Shown here piece by piece: positions 28,697-37,250 of a stretch of 64,000 bases of DNA. Under the pieces are notes generated by a model, which worked only from the letters and a program-made list of their open reading frames with translations, was not told the DNA's origin and made no database searches. The stretch is from contig NZ_JAMYJR010000047.1 in the NCBI RefSeq assembly GCF_024137025.1, positions 1 through 64,000 on the forward strand, written 5' to 3'. The position numbers and the translations under genes are program-made. The DNA is from Paractinoplanes aksuensis (lineage in GTDB: Bacteria > Actinomycetota > Actinomycetes > Mycobacteriales > Micromonosporaceae). Each line of letters opens with the position of its first letter. The stretch's first letter is position 1.

Positions 28697-30490
28697 ATGA
28701 CTGCACGTGTGCGCGCGCCTGAACTGCGGGGCCGGGGCTGGCTCAACACCGGCGGCAAGGACCTGACGCTCGCCGACCTGCACGGCAAGATCGTCATCCT
28801 CGACTTCTGGACGTACGGCTGCATCAACTGCCTGCACGTTCTCGACGAGCTGCGCCCGCTGGAGCAGAAGTACGGCGACGCCGTCGTCATGATCGGCGTC
28901 CACTCGCCCAAGTTCCAGCACGAGCGTGACCACGCCGCGCTGGCCGCCGCGGTCGAGCGCTACGGCGTGCATCACCCGGTGGTCGACGACGCCGACATGC
29001 ACCTCTGGCAGCAGTACGCGGCCAAGGCGTGGCCCACCCTGGCCGTGATCGACCCGACCGGCTACCTGGTCGCCTCGATGGCCGGCGAGGGTCACGCCGA
29101 GGGCCTGTCACGGCTGGTCGACGAGCTGATCATCAAGCACACGGCAGACGGCACGCTGCACCGCGGCGACGGCCCGTACGTTCCTCCGCCCGCCGCCGAG
29201 ACCGTCTTCCGCTTTCCCGGCAAGGCGATCGAACTACCCGGCGGTCACCTGCTGGTCAGCGACACCGCCCGCCACTCGGTGGTCGAGGTCGAGGCCGACG
29301 GCGAGACCCTGGTCCGCCGGTTCGGCAGCGGCAAGCGCGGCGCCCCGTTCAGCGAGCCCCAGGGCCTGCTCCTGCTGCCGGCCGAGGTCGCCGCGGTGGC
29401 CGGCTACGACGTCGTGGTGGCCGACACGGTAAACCACCAGCTGCGCGGCCTGCGCCTGGCCGACGGCGAGATCACCCTGATCGCCGGCTCGGGCCGCCCG
29501 TGGCGCTCGGCCGTGGACGAGCACGCGCACGACGCCCTGGCCACCGACCTCTCGTCCCCGTGGGACGTCGCCTGGTTCGACGACCGCGTCATCATCGCGA
29601 TGGCCGGCATCCACGAGCTGTGGTGGTTCGACCCGATCAAGCGCACCGTCGGCGTCTACGCCGGCACCACTGTCGAATCCCTGCGCGACGGTCCGATCCC
29701 CGACGTGTGGATGGCCCAGCCGTCCGGCCTGTCCGTCGGTGGCGACCGCCTGTGGATAGCCGACAGCGAGACGTCGGCCCTGCGCTACATCGAGCGCGGC
29801 ATCCTGCACACCGCCGTCGGCCAGGGCCTGTTCGACTTCGGCCACATCGACGGCCCCGCCAAAGAGGCCCTCTTCCAGCACCCGCTGGGCGTGGCCGCCC
29901 TCCCCGACGGCTCGGTCCTGATCGCCGACACCTACAACGGCGCCGTCCGCCGCTTCGACCCCCGGACCGACGAGGTCTCCACCGTCGACTCCGGTCTCGC
30001 CGAACCCAGCGACGTCCTGGTCACGACCGCAAGCGAAGTCCTGGTCGTCGAATCCGGCGCCCACCGCCTGACCCGCCTGGCCCCCGGCGCCGTCCGCACC
30101 GTGACCGGCGAGCGCCACCGCACCGAACGCCCGGCCAGCCCCGTGGCTCCCGGCCCGCTGACCCTGGACATCGTGTTCACACCCGCACCCGGCCAAAAAC
30201 TCGACAACCAGTTCGGCCCCTCGACCCGGCTGGAGGTCTCGGCTTCCCCACCCGAACTGTTGCTGGAGGGCGCAGGCCAGACCACCGACCTGTCCCGCCC
30301 CCTGGTGATCAACCCGGACGTCCCCGAGGGCATCCTCCAGGTCGTGGCCCAGGCCGCCACCTGCGACGTGGACGTCGAGTTCGCCGCCTGCCACCTGACC
30401 CGCCAGGACTGGGGCGTCCCTATCGTGGTCACTCCCAACGGCCCCACCCGCCTGCCCCTGATCCTGCGCGGCCTGGACGACGAGGCCTAG
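28697..30490 (+). CDS. Thioredoxin-like domain fused to NHL beta-propeller
   Basis: A 597-residue protein from ATG 28697 (MTARVRAPELRGRGW). The first 150 residues are a thioredoxin/TlpA-like fold with the redox pair CINC at 42-45 (FWTYGCINCLHVL). Several NHL-type repeats follow (VSDTARHSVVEVE, VADTVNHQLRGLR, IADTYNGAVRRFD), forming a propeller, then a C-terminal beta domain. The architecture is that of NHLRC2-like proteins. No signal peptide is seen, so it is probably cytosolic. Thiol-disulphide activity is expected from CxxC; the partner is unknown. It converges on the NTPase gene with overlapping stops (CTAG). Confidence 0.88.
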   Translation: MTARVRAPELRGRGWLNTGGKDLTLADLHGKIVILDFWTYGCINCLHVLDELRPLEQKYGDAVVMIGVHSPKFQHERDHAALAAAVERYGVHHPVVDDADMHLWQQYAAKAWPTLAVIDPTGYLVASMAGEGHAEGLSRLVDELIIKHTADGTLHRGDGPYVPPPAAETVFRFPGKAIELPGGHLLVSDTARHSVVEVEADGETLVRRFGSGKRGAPFSEPQGLLLLPAEVAAVAGYDVVVADTVNHQLRGLRLADGEITLIAGSGRPWRSAVDEHAHDALATDLSSPWDVAWFDDRVIIAMAGIHELWWFDPIKRTVGVYAGTTVESLRDGPIPDVWMAQPSGLSVGGDRLWIADSETSALRYIERGILHTAVGQGLFDFGHIDGPAKEALFQHPLGVAALPDGSVLIADTYNGAVRRFDPRTDEVSTVDSGLAEPSDVLVTTASEVLVVESGAHRLTRLAPGAVRTVTGERHRTERPASPVAPGPLTLDIVFTPAPGQKLDNQFGPSTRLEVSASPPELLLEGAGQTTDLSRPLVINPDVPEGILQVVAQAATCDVDVEFAACHLTRQDWGVPIVVTPNGPTRLPLILRGLDDEA

Positions 30491-31020
30491 CTGTTCTTCA
30501 GCGCGGCGATTACACCCTCCACGCGACCGTCGACCGATCCGCTGAGCTCCAGCACGGGCACGTCCTCCCAGGCGCCCAGCGGGTCGTCGTAGACCAATTC
30601 GACCAGCGCGTCGTTCATCCGAGCCCGCAGACCGGGCAGCTCGGCGGCGGGCAACATCCGCTCGGTCTCGGGTGTGATCACGGTGATGACCAGCAGATCG
30701 AGGCTCGCAAAGGCCGGCCGCAACAGCTCCCCGTCGAGTTCCTCCGAGAGATCCGCGCCGCCCGCAGCCAGATAGGCGAGGTAGTCCAACGGCGTCCGGT
30801 CAAAGACCACCCCCGAGCCCGCCGACCGCAGACTCCGCGCCGACCGCCCCACCAACGCCCGATAGTCCTCCCGCGACGGCGGGAACTGAAACTCGTACCC
30901 CTCCGCCTCGAGCAGGTAATACGGCTCTTCCACCCCGACGTGCCCCGGCAGCCGTGCAGTCAGCGCCTCAACCAGCGTCGTCTTCCCGGTCCCGTGCGTA
31001 CCGGAAATCCCCACCCGCAT
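30487..31020 (-). CDS. P-loop NTPase, NadR/AAA_28-like
   Basis: The 177-residue protein begins MRVGISGTHGTGKTT, with a Walker A at 7-14. It has the kinase-like pattern VVFDRTPLDYLAYLA (about 70-84) and a VITPETERM segment, typical of small AAA_28/NadR-type kinases acting on nucleosides or other small molecules. The substrate is not readable. It stands alone; its stop shares the bases CTAG with the convergent gene. Downstream lies a decayed stretch. Confidence 0.82.
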   Translation of the reverse strand: MRVGISGTHGTGKTTLVEALTARLPGHVGVEEPYYLLEAEGYEFQFPPSREDYRALVGRSARSLRSAGSGVVFDRTPLDYLAYLAAGGADLSEELDGELLRPAFASLDLLVITVITPETERMLPAAELPGLRARMNDALVELVYDDPLGAWEDVPVLELSGSVDGRVEGVIAALKNS

Positions 31021-31545
31021 AAGAACTCCCGCCCACTCAGAGCCTCAGAAAATCGGCCAACCGCAGGTCGGCGCCCCGCGCGTTGTCCATTCTCTGCCTG
31101 TCCACAGGCACCACCACACGAGCCCGCCCATTCCGGGACAACCACTCCCCCTGAGCCGGTATTCGGTCGGGGTGTAGCTGCGTCGTCATGGCCTGGGGCA
31201 TTGGTTCGGCGGCGCCGCGCGTTCTAGCTGGTGGGGGGCGGGCGCATCATCGTCAAGCGGACTCCGCGGGGCCACCAGCGTGTTGGTTCGAGCCAGTTGT
31301 TTCGAGGATTCGGGCCTGGGGATTGTCTGCGCGGACACCGCTCGGCCCCAGCAACGCGGTCTGGGGACACTTGGCCGGCACCGCTGGCCGCAATCTTCGC
31401 GAGAACCGGCACCACTTGCAGATCATGACCGCCCGGCGGCGCCAACGGGCCCCTCAGTATCCCAGTCACGCTGCGTGCAAAAGATCACGAAGCCACTCTG
31501 AGCTTGGACGCGCTGATCTAGCCGATGTCAGGACGCGCTCTATGG
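31021..31545. other. Gene-poor decayed stretch
   Basis: Beyond the relic at 31230-31340 I see no gene. Codon pattern is lost, reading frames are short, and the sequence is a patchwork. The first 150 bases are the upstream region of the NTPase gene. Confidence 0.5.
31230..31340 (-). pseudogene. Relic of the 3' end of the gene intact at 63103-63621
   Basis: About 110 bp match the region 63170-63280 closely: GGGCGCATCATCGTCA, GCGGGGCCACCAGCG and TCGAGGATTCGGGC are shared in order. Translated, EPTRWWPRGVRLTMMRPPP matches EPTRWWPRQVRLTMMRPPP. Upstream and downstream sequence is unrelated, so only the C-terminal part survives here. Confidence 0.85.
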
Positions 31546-32388
31546 TCAGCGAACGTCAGCGGAGGCCAATTCCTGCCCGGCCCGGTGGATCAGACCCGCG
31601 ACTCTTGAATTCTGCTTCCTCCGTTGATTCCACTCGGCGGACGCGAGGGCGCGGATGACTGTGAAGAAAGGAATCAGCCGGTCGAAGGCCTCACGTTCCT
31701 GGTCGGAAGGCCGGTAACCGTGGAGAACGCCTGAGGTCAGGAGCGGGTCGTCAAGATGGAGTGCGGCCAGGTCCATAGCGGCGTCACCCGGCCCAAGATC
31801 GTGCAAGTCGATGAGATGTACGGCGCCTCCGTCGTCGACGAGGAAGTGTTCGGGCCTGGCGTCGAAGAGCATCAGCTCTCCCGTGCGCCTTGTCAGTACC
31901 GGTCGCAGCGTCTGGTGCCAGCGCCTCAGACGTTCGGCTTCTGCTGGCGTGCCGCCATTCTGTGGCCACCAGTTCATCACGTCGGCCAGCCAGCTGGCGA
32001 TCCATGCGTCGATGCTGGGCTGGCCAGAGAAGGGCGCTGAGGCGCCAAGTCGATGGACGCGTCGCAGGAGGCGACCGGCTTCCTGCTGGGCAGACAGCGG
32101 GCTGGTGTTGGTCAGGGCTTGTCCTTCGGTCCATGACAGGATCAAAACTGCAGGCTCGCCCGGAAGGTGAGCGAGGACGTGCGGCACGGGAAGTCCTGCC
32201 GACGCCAGCTTCTCGATTGCCGCGACTTCCGGGCTAAAGGCATCGGCGGTGACGTCGGCTTTCAACACGGCTGTTTCGTCAACACCGTCGAGGCGGGCAA
32301 CGATCCGCTCCGGGCGTTCCACGAGAACGCTGGTCTCCGTCGTGATATAGCCGGCCCGAGCGGCCAAAGCGACGGGATCGAACCACAT
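31546..32388 (-). CDS. Aminoglycoside-phosphotransferase-fold kinase, divergent
   Basis: A 280-residue protein with the APH/choline-kinase fold: nucleotide-lobe strands VARLDGVDETAVLKADV, hinge ILSWTEGQAL, and catalytic loop LFDARPEHFLV. The metal-binding loop is LIDLHDLGPGDAAMDLA. The catalytic Asp is kept, but the usual HGDxxxxN loop reads FDARPEH: the His is replaced by Phe and the Asn by His. It may phosphorylate a small alcohol; antibiotic resistance should not be assumed. It lies between two decayed relics, so it may have arrived by transfer. Confidence 0.78.
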   Translation of the reverse strand: MWFDPVALAARAGYITTETSVLVERPERIVARLDGVDETAVLKADVTADAFSPEVAAIEKLASAGLPVPHVLAHLPGEPAVLILSWTEGQALTNTSPLSAQQEAGRLLRRVHRLGASAPFSGQPSIDAWIASWLADVMNWWPQNGGTPAEAERLRRWHQTLRPVLTRRTGELMLFDARPEHFLVDDGGAVHLIDLHDLGPGDAAMDLAALHLDDPLLTSGVLHGYRPSDQEREAFDRLIPFFTVIRALASAEWNQRRKQNSRVAGLIHRAGQELASADVR

Positions 32389-32670
32389 AACCCGCTACGT
32401 TACCGACGAGCCTCTCGGCCATCCCGACAGAACCGATCTAGGCGTGGACGACGCGTCGTTGCTTGCCGCACTGATCTGGCAGACAAGGCGTGCCTTGTCT
32501 GCGATACCCATCACCGTGCGTAAACGGTGAGGCCAGCCCGACTACGCCTGAGCGGATCTCGCTGGGGCGGAGCTCAAACTGGCGAACATCGAAATCGGCG
32601 AGATCTCGATGGTGCCGAAACTCAGCGACATCTGGTGCCCGAACTCGCGAACAAAACCACCTGCGGCATG
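32389..32670. other. Non-coding stretch between APH-like gene and relic
   Basis: Upstream region of the APH-like gene. Frames are short and inconsistent with neighbours. GCAAGGCGTGCCTTGTC-like inverted words occur near 32482-32500 (AAGGCGTGCCTT), possibly a small hairpin. Nothing else is supported. Confidence 0.4.
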
Positions 32671-32989
32671 GCGACGCCCTCAACGTCGAGTAGTGCGACC
32701 AGCTCTGCGGCCACGCGCGGCGCCGGGTATCCAGCAAAGATCGAGCACACCGGCCCGTCGAAATCCAGAAGCAATGGCCCTGCGCCGACCAGGTCGGCGA
32801 GCTCAGGCCGGCTCACGAGCGGTACTCGCGGGCGACGCTGTTCCACATTGAGTCGAACCACAGACGTGCGGCAAGTTCCTGCACCTGGTCAACGATGCCG
32901 TCTGCTGCCCGCTTCCGGACAGCAGGGTCGTCGCCGCCCGTTGCGGCCAGCGCCGGCAGGGCCATGGGTACCGACATGTTACAGATCAC
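32671..32989 (-). pseudogene. Relic of a GntR-regulator/HAD-phosphatase gene pair from an AICE
   Basis: On the minus strand this stretch matches the AICE genes at 58787-59653 and 59650-60363. The regulator part keeps MSVPMALPALAATGGDDPAV and NSVAREYRS but has two in-frame deletions: 7 codons between GCGGGCAG direct repeats and roughly 80 codons. The HAD part keeps LADLVGAGPLLLDFDGPVCS through GVAMPQ and then ends abruptly. The GTGA overlap of the two genes is also kept. It is thus the remnant of a second, related element. Confidence 0.9.
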
Positions 32990-33000
32990 GTTGGGGATCT

Positions 33001-33759
33001 TCACGTGAACGGCGCGACTACCAAGTCTGCGGCGGCTAACCCGTTTCGGACTCGGGAGGCCAGGTCCACGGCGCCGGGGGTGTCGCCGTGGACGCAGATC
33101 GAGGCCACCGGCGTCGGTACCAAGGCGCCGTCGGGGGCCTCCACGACCTGGTCGACTGCCATGCGTACGGCCCGGGTCACGACCTTGTCCGGGTCGTGCA
33201 GCACTGCGCCCGGCAGTGAGCGGGGCATCAGCGTCCCGTCCGCGCGGTAGCCCCGGTCGGCGAAACCCTCACCCACGGCCTTGAGGCCCGCAGATGCCGC
33301 GATCCCGGCCAGCACCGACCCGGGCTGGCAGAGCACCGGCAGCGTCGAGTCGTACGCAACGACGGCGGCCACCACCGCACTGGCCTGGCCCTCGTCGACG
33401 GCCGCCGTGTTGTAGAGCGCCCCATGCGGCTTCACATAAGCCACCCGACCACCGGCCACCCGGCAGAATGCCTCCAGCGCCCCGATCTGGTACAGAATGT
33501 CGTCCCGAAGCTCGTCAACCTCATAGTCGATGCGGCGGCGTCCGAAGCCGGCCAGGTCCCGATAGCCGACCTGCGCGCCGATGGCGACCGAGCGGTCGAC
33601 CGCCGCGCCGCAGATGCGGTGCATCGTGGACGGGTCGCCGGCGTGGAAGCCGCAGGCCACGTTGGCTGAGGTCACGATGCCGAGCAGGGCCTCGTCGTCG
33701 CCCAGGGGCCAGCGGCCGAAGCCCTCACCGAGGTCGGCGTTCAGGTCAATGGAGCTCAC
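33001..33759 (-). CDS. pxpA: 5-oxoprolinase subunit A (LamB/YcsF family)
   Basis: A 252-residue protein starting MSSIDLNADLGEGFGRWPLGDDEAL, the LamB/YcsF signature. It also has VTSANVACGFHAGDPSTM, the QVGYRDLAGFGRR segment and VKPHGALYN. With PxpB and PxpC it forms the ATP-dependent 5-oxoprolinase that converts pyroglutamate to glutamate in the cytosol. It is last in pxpB-pxpC-pxpA, and its ATG lies 14 bases inside the pxpC 3' end. The immediate downstream DNA is the element relic. Confidence 0.95.
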   Translation of the reverse strand: MSSIDLNADLGEGFGRWPLGDDEALLGIVTSANVACGFHAGDPSTMHRICGAAVDRSVAIGAQVGYRDLAGFGRRRIDYEVDELRDDILYQIGALEAFCRVAGGRVAYVKPHGALYNTAAVDEGQASAVVAAVVAYDSTLPVLCQPGSVLAGIAASAGLKAVGEGFADRGYRADGTLMPRSLPGAVLHDPDKVVTRAVRMAVDQVVEAPDGALVPTPVASICVHGDTPGAVDLASRVRNGLAAADLVVAPFT

Positions 33760-34570
33760 GGAACCGCACCGTACTCCCCGGGCGGGCCTGCGCGAGCGGG
33801 GTCACGTCGTCCACCACCCCGATGACCGGGTAGCCCCCGGTGGTCGGATGGTCGGCCAGGAAGATCAGCGGCTGCCCGTCGGCCGGCACCTGGATCGCCC
33901 CGAGCACGACGCCTTCCGAAGCCAGTTCCCCGGGTACGCCGCGGGTCAGTGCAGCCCCGGTCAGTCGGCAGCCGACCCGGTTGCTCATGGGGCTGACCTG
34001 GTATTCATTCTCGAACAGCTCGCGGCCGGAGAACCAGTCGTCCCGCGGCCCGAGCCACACACCCAGCGTGAGCTGATCAACGATGTCGCCGGGTGAGTCG
34101 GCCACGAACAGCGCGCTCGACGAGCCGATCGGCAGTGCCATTCCGTTGGCCAGCTTGGGCGGCCCCAGACCGGAGAGGGTGTCGGTCGAGCGGCTGCCCA
34201 GCACCGGCTCGATGTCGATGCCCCCGGCCACGGCCACATAGGACCGCACACCCCGGGCTGCTCGACCCACGTCGAGTACCGAGCCCGCCCCGACCTCGAT
34301 CACCCTGGCCGAGGTCAGCACCTTGTCGACCTTCACGTCGGCGGGGGCGCCGGCCACCGCCACCCGGGCCGGCTCGTCGAAACGGAGTGCGCACCCGAGC
34401 AGCGTGGTCTCCAGCCCGGCCGCGGTCGACGAATTGCCGACCAGGGTGTTCGCGTGCCGCAGGGCCCGTTGATCGAGGGCGCCGGAGCGGGGGACGCCGA
34501 GGTGGGCGTACCCGGGACGCCCTTGATCCTGGATGGTGGTCAGCGGGCCGGCCCGCACGACCGTGATCAC
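33746..34570 (-). CDS. pxpC: 5-oxoprolinase subunit C (KipA/biotin-dependent carboxyltransferase fold)
   Basis: The 274-residue protein starts MITVVRAGPLTTIQDQGRPG and has the family segments LGVPRSGALDQRALRHAN and GARSYVAVAGGID-like GVRSYVAVAGGIDIEPVLGS. It is about the usual length or slightly short. It pairs with PxpB (KipI) to form the catalytic part. It overlaps pxpB by four bases and pxpA by 14, so the three are one translationally coupled unit. Confidence 0.94.
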   Translation of the reverse strand: MITVVRAGPLTTIQDQGRPGYAHLGVPRSGALDQRALRHANTLVGNSSTAAGLETTLLGCALRFDEPARVAVAGAPADVKVDKVLTSARVIEVGAGSVLDVGRAARGVRSYVAVAGGIDIEPVLGSRSTDTLSGLGPPKLANGMALPIGSSSALFVADSPGDIVDQLTLGVWLGPRDDWFSGRELFENEYQVSPMSNRVGCRLTGAALTRGVPGELASEGVVLGAIQVPADGQPLIFLADHPTTGGYPVIGVVDDVTPLAQARPGSTVRFRELH

Positions 34571-35172
34571 GCCGGCACCAGGCGGACGCGGGTGCCCGGG
34601 CCGAGGCGGGCCGGGGGCTCATGGCGTACGTCGAAAAGGGTTTCCGACGTTCGGCCGACCAGCCGCCAACCGCCCGGAGAAGCCGTCGGGTAGATGCCGC
34701 AGTAGTCGCCGGCCAGTGCGACCGAGCCCGCCGGCACCCGCGGCCGCGGAGCGTCGAGCCGCGGAACCCCGAACTTTTCCCCAAGCCCCCGCATGTAGGC
34801 GAAACCGGGCGCGAACCCGCTGAAGGCCACGGTGAACTGGGTCGATACGAGAAGTTCGATCGCCGCCGGCACCGACCGATTCCACATCCGCGCCACGTCG
34901 GGCAGATCTTCGCCGTCGAACTCTGTGGCGATCTCGACCAACGGCCCCTGATCTGGGGAAACGGGGTCCGGCGCGGGCCACGTGGCCAGCTCCCGGGCCA
35001 GGCCGGGCTCGACGCCGTCGAGCAGCACAGTGGTCGCCCCGGGCACGATGTCGGTCACCCGCAGCTCGCCGGCTTCACGCCGCCGCCACAATTCGCCGCG
35101 CCATGCTTCGACCTGTTCACTGTCGCGACACTCGATCAACAGTGCCGACGCGCCGGCCCGCCGTACTCTCAT
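34567..35172 (-). CDS. pxpB: 5-oxoprolinase subunit B (KipI family)
   Basis: A 201-residue protein from ATG 35172 (MRVRRAGASALLIEC); Met codons at 35181 and 35202 extend it without added family sequence. It carries the KipI signature FSGFAPGFAYMRGLG and PRLDAPRPRVPAGSVALAG. First gene of the pxp operon, and divergent from the hemolysin III gene 67 bp away, so the operon promoter should lie in 35173-35239, where the sequence is AT-richer (AAGAGATTCACTACCC). Confidence 0.94.
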   Translation of the reverse strand: MRVRRAGASALLIECRDSEQVEAWRGELWRRREAGELRVTDIVPGATTVLLDGVEPGLARELATWPAPDPVSPDQGPLVEIATEFDGEDLPDVARMWNRSVPAAIELLVSTQFTVAFSGFAPGFAYMRGLGEKFGVPRLDAPRPRVPAGSVALAGDYCGIYPTASPGGWRLVGRTSETLFDVRHEPPARLGPGTRVRLVPA

Positions 35173-35239
35173 GACCACCATCGTGCCAGTGAAGAGATTC
35201 ACTACCCACGAGTAACTTACGATACCGTAGCCTGGAGCC

Positions 35240-35917
35240 GTGACGACCTCCGCCCCGTTCCGGATGAAGCCGGCCGACCTCGGTAAGCCGAGGCTGCGTG
35301 GCCGGTTGCATCAGTACGCGTTCTTCGTCGCGCTCGTCTGCGGCATCGTCCTGTGTTCGATCGCCCTCAGCCGGCCCGGCATCGAACCCTTCGTGAGCAC
35401 GCTGATCTACAGCTTCACCGTGTGTGGGCTGTTCGGCATCAGCGCGCTCTATCACCGACGGGTGTGGAGCGAGCGCGGCTACCAGATCATGCGCCGCGCC
35501 GATCACTCCATGATCTTCATCTTCATCGCCGGCACCTACACCCCGTTCTGCATTCAACTGCTGTCACCGGCCAAGGCGACGCTGATGCTGAGCCTGACCT
35601 GGGGTGGCGCGCTCGGCGGGGTGGCCCTCAAGACGATCTGGCCGCATCTGCCCCGCTGGGTCGGCGCACCGCTCTATCTCGCGCTGGGCTGGGGCGCGGT
35701 CGCGATCCTGCCCGACGTGCTGCGCACCGGCGGCGTCGCCTGCCTGGTGCTGCTGGCCGCCGGCGGTGTCATCTACAGCGTCGGCGCCGTCTTCTACGCA
35801 CTGCGCCGCCCCAACCCGTGGCCCGAGGTGTTCGGCCACCACGAGTTCTTCCACGCCTGCACCCTGGTCGCGGCGATCTGCCACCACATCGCCATCTACT
35901 TCACCCTGTACGCCTAA
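35240..35917 (+). CDS. Hemolysin III / PAQR-family membrane protein
   Basis: A 225-residue protein from GTG 35240 with seven hydrophobic helices. The family motifs are SALYHRRVW(S)ERGYQIMRRADHSMIF, FIAGTYTPFC and the C-terminal HHEFFHACTLVAAICHHIA. The His, Asp and His residues match the metal-binding set of PAQR/TrhA proteins. Members affect membrane fluidity; haemolysis is a historical name. Its stop overlaps the convergent HxlR gene by one to four bases. Confidence 0.92.
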   Translation: MTTSAPFRMKPADLGKPRLRGRLHQYAFFVALVCGIVLCSIALSRPGIEPFVSTLIYSFTVCGLFGISALYHRRVWSERGYQIMRRADHSMIFIFIAGTYTPFCIQLLSPAKATLMLSLTWGGALGGVALKTIWPHLPRWVGAPLYLALGWGAVAILPDVLRTGGVACLVLLAAGGVIYSVGAVFYALRRPNPWPEVFGHHEFFHACTLVAAICHHIAIYFTLYA

Positions 35918-36285
35918 GCGCTCACGCGTACGCCGGGGTTGTCGTAGGCCGCGCGCGCGGCCTGCACGTCCTCGATGTGGTTCTCGGCCCAGTTCTCCAG
36001 CGCGCCGACCAGGCCGAGCAGGCTGCGCCCGAGCGCGGTCAGCTCGTAGTCGACCCGCGGTGGCACCTCGGCGTGCACCGTACGGCCGATCAGCCCGTCG
36101 CGCTCGAGGCCGCGCAGCGTCTGGGTGAGCATCTTGGGGCTGACCCCCTCGATCCGGCGCGACAACGCCGTGTACCGCTGCGGCCCGTCGGCGAGCATCA
36201 TCACGATCAGGACGCTCCAGGTGTCACCGATCCGGTCGAGGATCTGGCGGCTGGGGCAGTTTTTCGCGTACGCACTGGCTTCCAC
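35914..36285 (-). CDS. HxlR-family transcriptional regulator
   Basis: A 123-residue protein. I chose GTG 36285 (MEASAYAKNCPSRQIL) because it gives the normal HxlR length; the frame is open far upstream but without family sequence. The winged helix shows CPSRQILDRIGDTWSVLIV, then FSELRRRI-like YTALSRRIEGVSPKMLTQTL and VPPRVDYELTALG. The Cys near residue 10 is at the position used for thiol sensing in several HxlR proteins (inference). It is divergent from a quinone-reductase-like gene, the classic HxlR target arrangement. Confidence 0.9.
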   Translation of the reverse strand: MEASAYAKNCPSRQILDRIGDTWSVLIVMMLADGPQRYTALSRRIEGVSPKMLTQTLRGLERDGLIGRTVHAEVPPRVDYELTALGRSLLGLVGALENWAENHIEDVQAARAAYDNPGVRVSA

Positions 36286-36304
36286 CTCTTTACTATCCCT
36301 CGGG

Positions 36305-36388
36305 TGAGTACTGCACTTCAAGGTGCCTACTACCCAACGGGAAGTGACCGCTGACCTGCGGCGTTGGCTAGTTGTTGTCAGAACAACC
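36305..36388. promoter_or_regulatory. HxlR/oxidoreductase divergent control region
   Basis: Two inverted repeats are visible: AGTACTGCAC...GTGCCTACT near 36307-36330 (one base of asymmetry) and GTTGTT-GTCAG-AACAAC at 36371-36387. Either could bind the HxlR dimer. The ribosome site AGGAGG of the oxidoreductase lies at 36392-36397. Confidence 0.5.
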
Positions 36389-36402
36389 AGCAGGAGGACA
36401 GC

Positions 36403-37242
36403 ATGACCATCGTCATCACGGGCGCCACCGGGCACCTGGGCCGGCTCACCATCCAGTCGCTGCTCGCCAAGGGTGTGCCCGCGAGCGAGATCGTCGGTCT
36501 CGGCCGCCAGGTCGACAAGATCGCCGACCTGGGCGTAACGGTCAGGCAGGTCGCGTACGAGGACCCGGAGGCGCTGCGGGCCGCGTTCGAAGGCGCCGAC
36601 AAGCTGCTGTTCATCTCGGGCAGCGAGGCCGGCAACCGCCTCGCCCAGCACCGCAACGTGGTCGACGCGGCCCAGGCGGCCAACGTCGGCCTCGTCGTCT
36701 ACACGAGCGCCCCCAAGGCCGACACGACCGACATGAAGCTGGCCGCCGAGCACAAGACCACCGAGCAGTGGATCAAGGACACCGGTCTGCCGTACGTCTT
36801 CCTGCGCAACAACTGGTACGTCGAGAACTACAGCGTCGAGCAGGCGCTCGCACACGGCCTGTTCGGCGCGGCCGGCGACGGCAAGATCAGCGGCTCCCCG
36901 CGGGCCGACTACGCCGAGGCGGCCGCGGCCGTGCTCGTCGGCGACGGCCACGAGGGCAAGGTGTACGAGCTGGGCGGCGAGGCCTTCACGCTGACCGAGC
37001 TCGCGGCCGAGATCGCCCGGCAGTCCGGAAAGCCGGTGACGTACACCGATCTGGGCGAGGAGAAGTTCCGCGAGATGCTCGTCGGCGTGGGCCTGCCCGA
37101 GGCCTTCGCGGCGATCCTGGCCGACGTCGACCGGGCCGCGTCGCAGGGCGCGCTGTTCGTGCCCCGCGAAGACCTGGAGAAGCTGCTCGGCCGCCCGTCG
37201 ACGCCGCTGGCGACGGCGATCGCGGCCGAACTGAAGAGCTGA
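36403..37242 (+). CDS. NAD(P)-binding oxidoreductase, QorB/NmrA-like atypical SDR
   Basis: A 279-residue protein from ATG 36403 with a strong AGGAGG site. It starts MTIVITGATGHLGRLTIQSL, the Rossmann GxxGxxG at 7-13. It has RNNWYVENY and the domain-wide pattern of NAD(P)H:quinone oxidoreductase 2 (QorB/YtfG) and NmrA proteins, which lack the SDR Tyr-Lys catalytic pair. Likely reduces quinones or senses NADP(H). The divergent HxlR regulator suggests induction by electrophiles or quinones. Confidence 0.9.
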   Translation: MTIVITGATGHLGRLTIQSLLAKGVPASEIVGLGRQVDKIADLGVTVRQVAYEDPEALRAAFEGADKLLFISGSEAGNRLAQHRNVVDAAQAANVGLVVYTSAPKADTTDMKLAAEHKTTEQWIKDTGLPYVFLRNNWYVENYSVEQALAHGLFGAAGDGKISGSPRADYAEAAAAVLVGDGHEGKVYELGGEAFTLTELAAEIARQSGKPVTYTDLGEEKFREMLVGVGLPEAFAAILADVDRAASQGALFVPREDLEKLLGRPSTPLATAIAAELKS

Positions 37243-37250
37243 CAAACGCG

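Noticed and set aside
31546..32388. Antibiotic-resistance determinant
   Set aside because: The fold is APH-like but the catalytic loop is altered and no resistance-family signature is present; resistance cannot be claimed.
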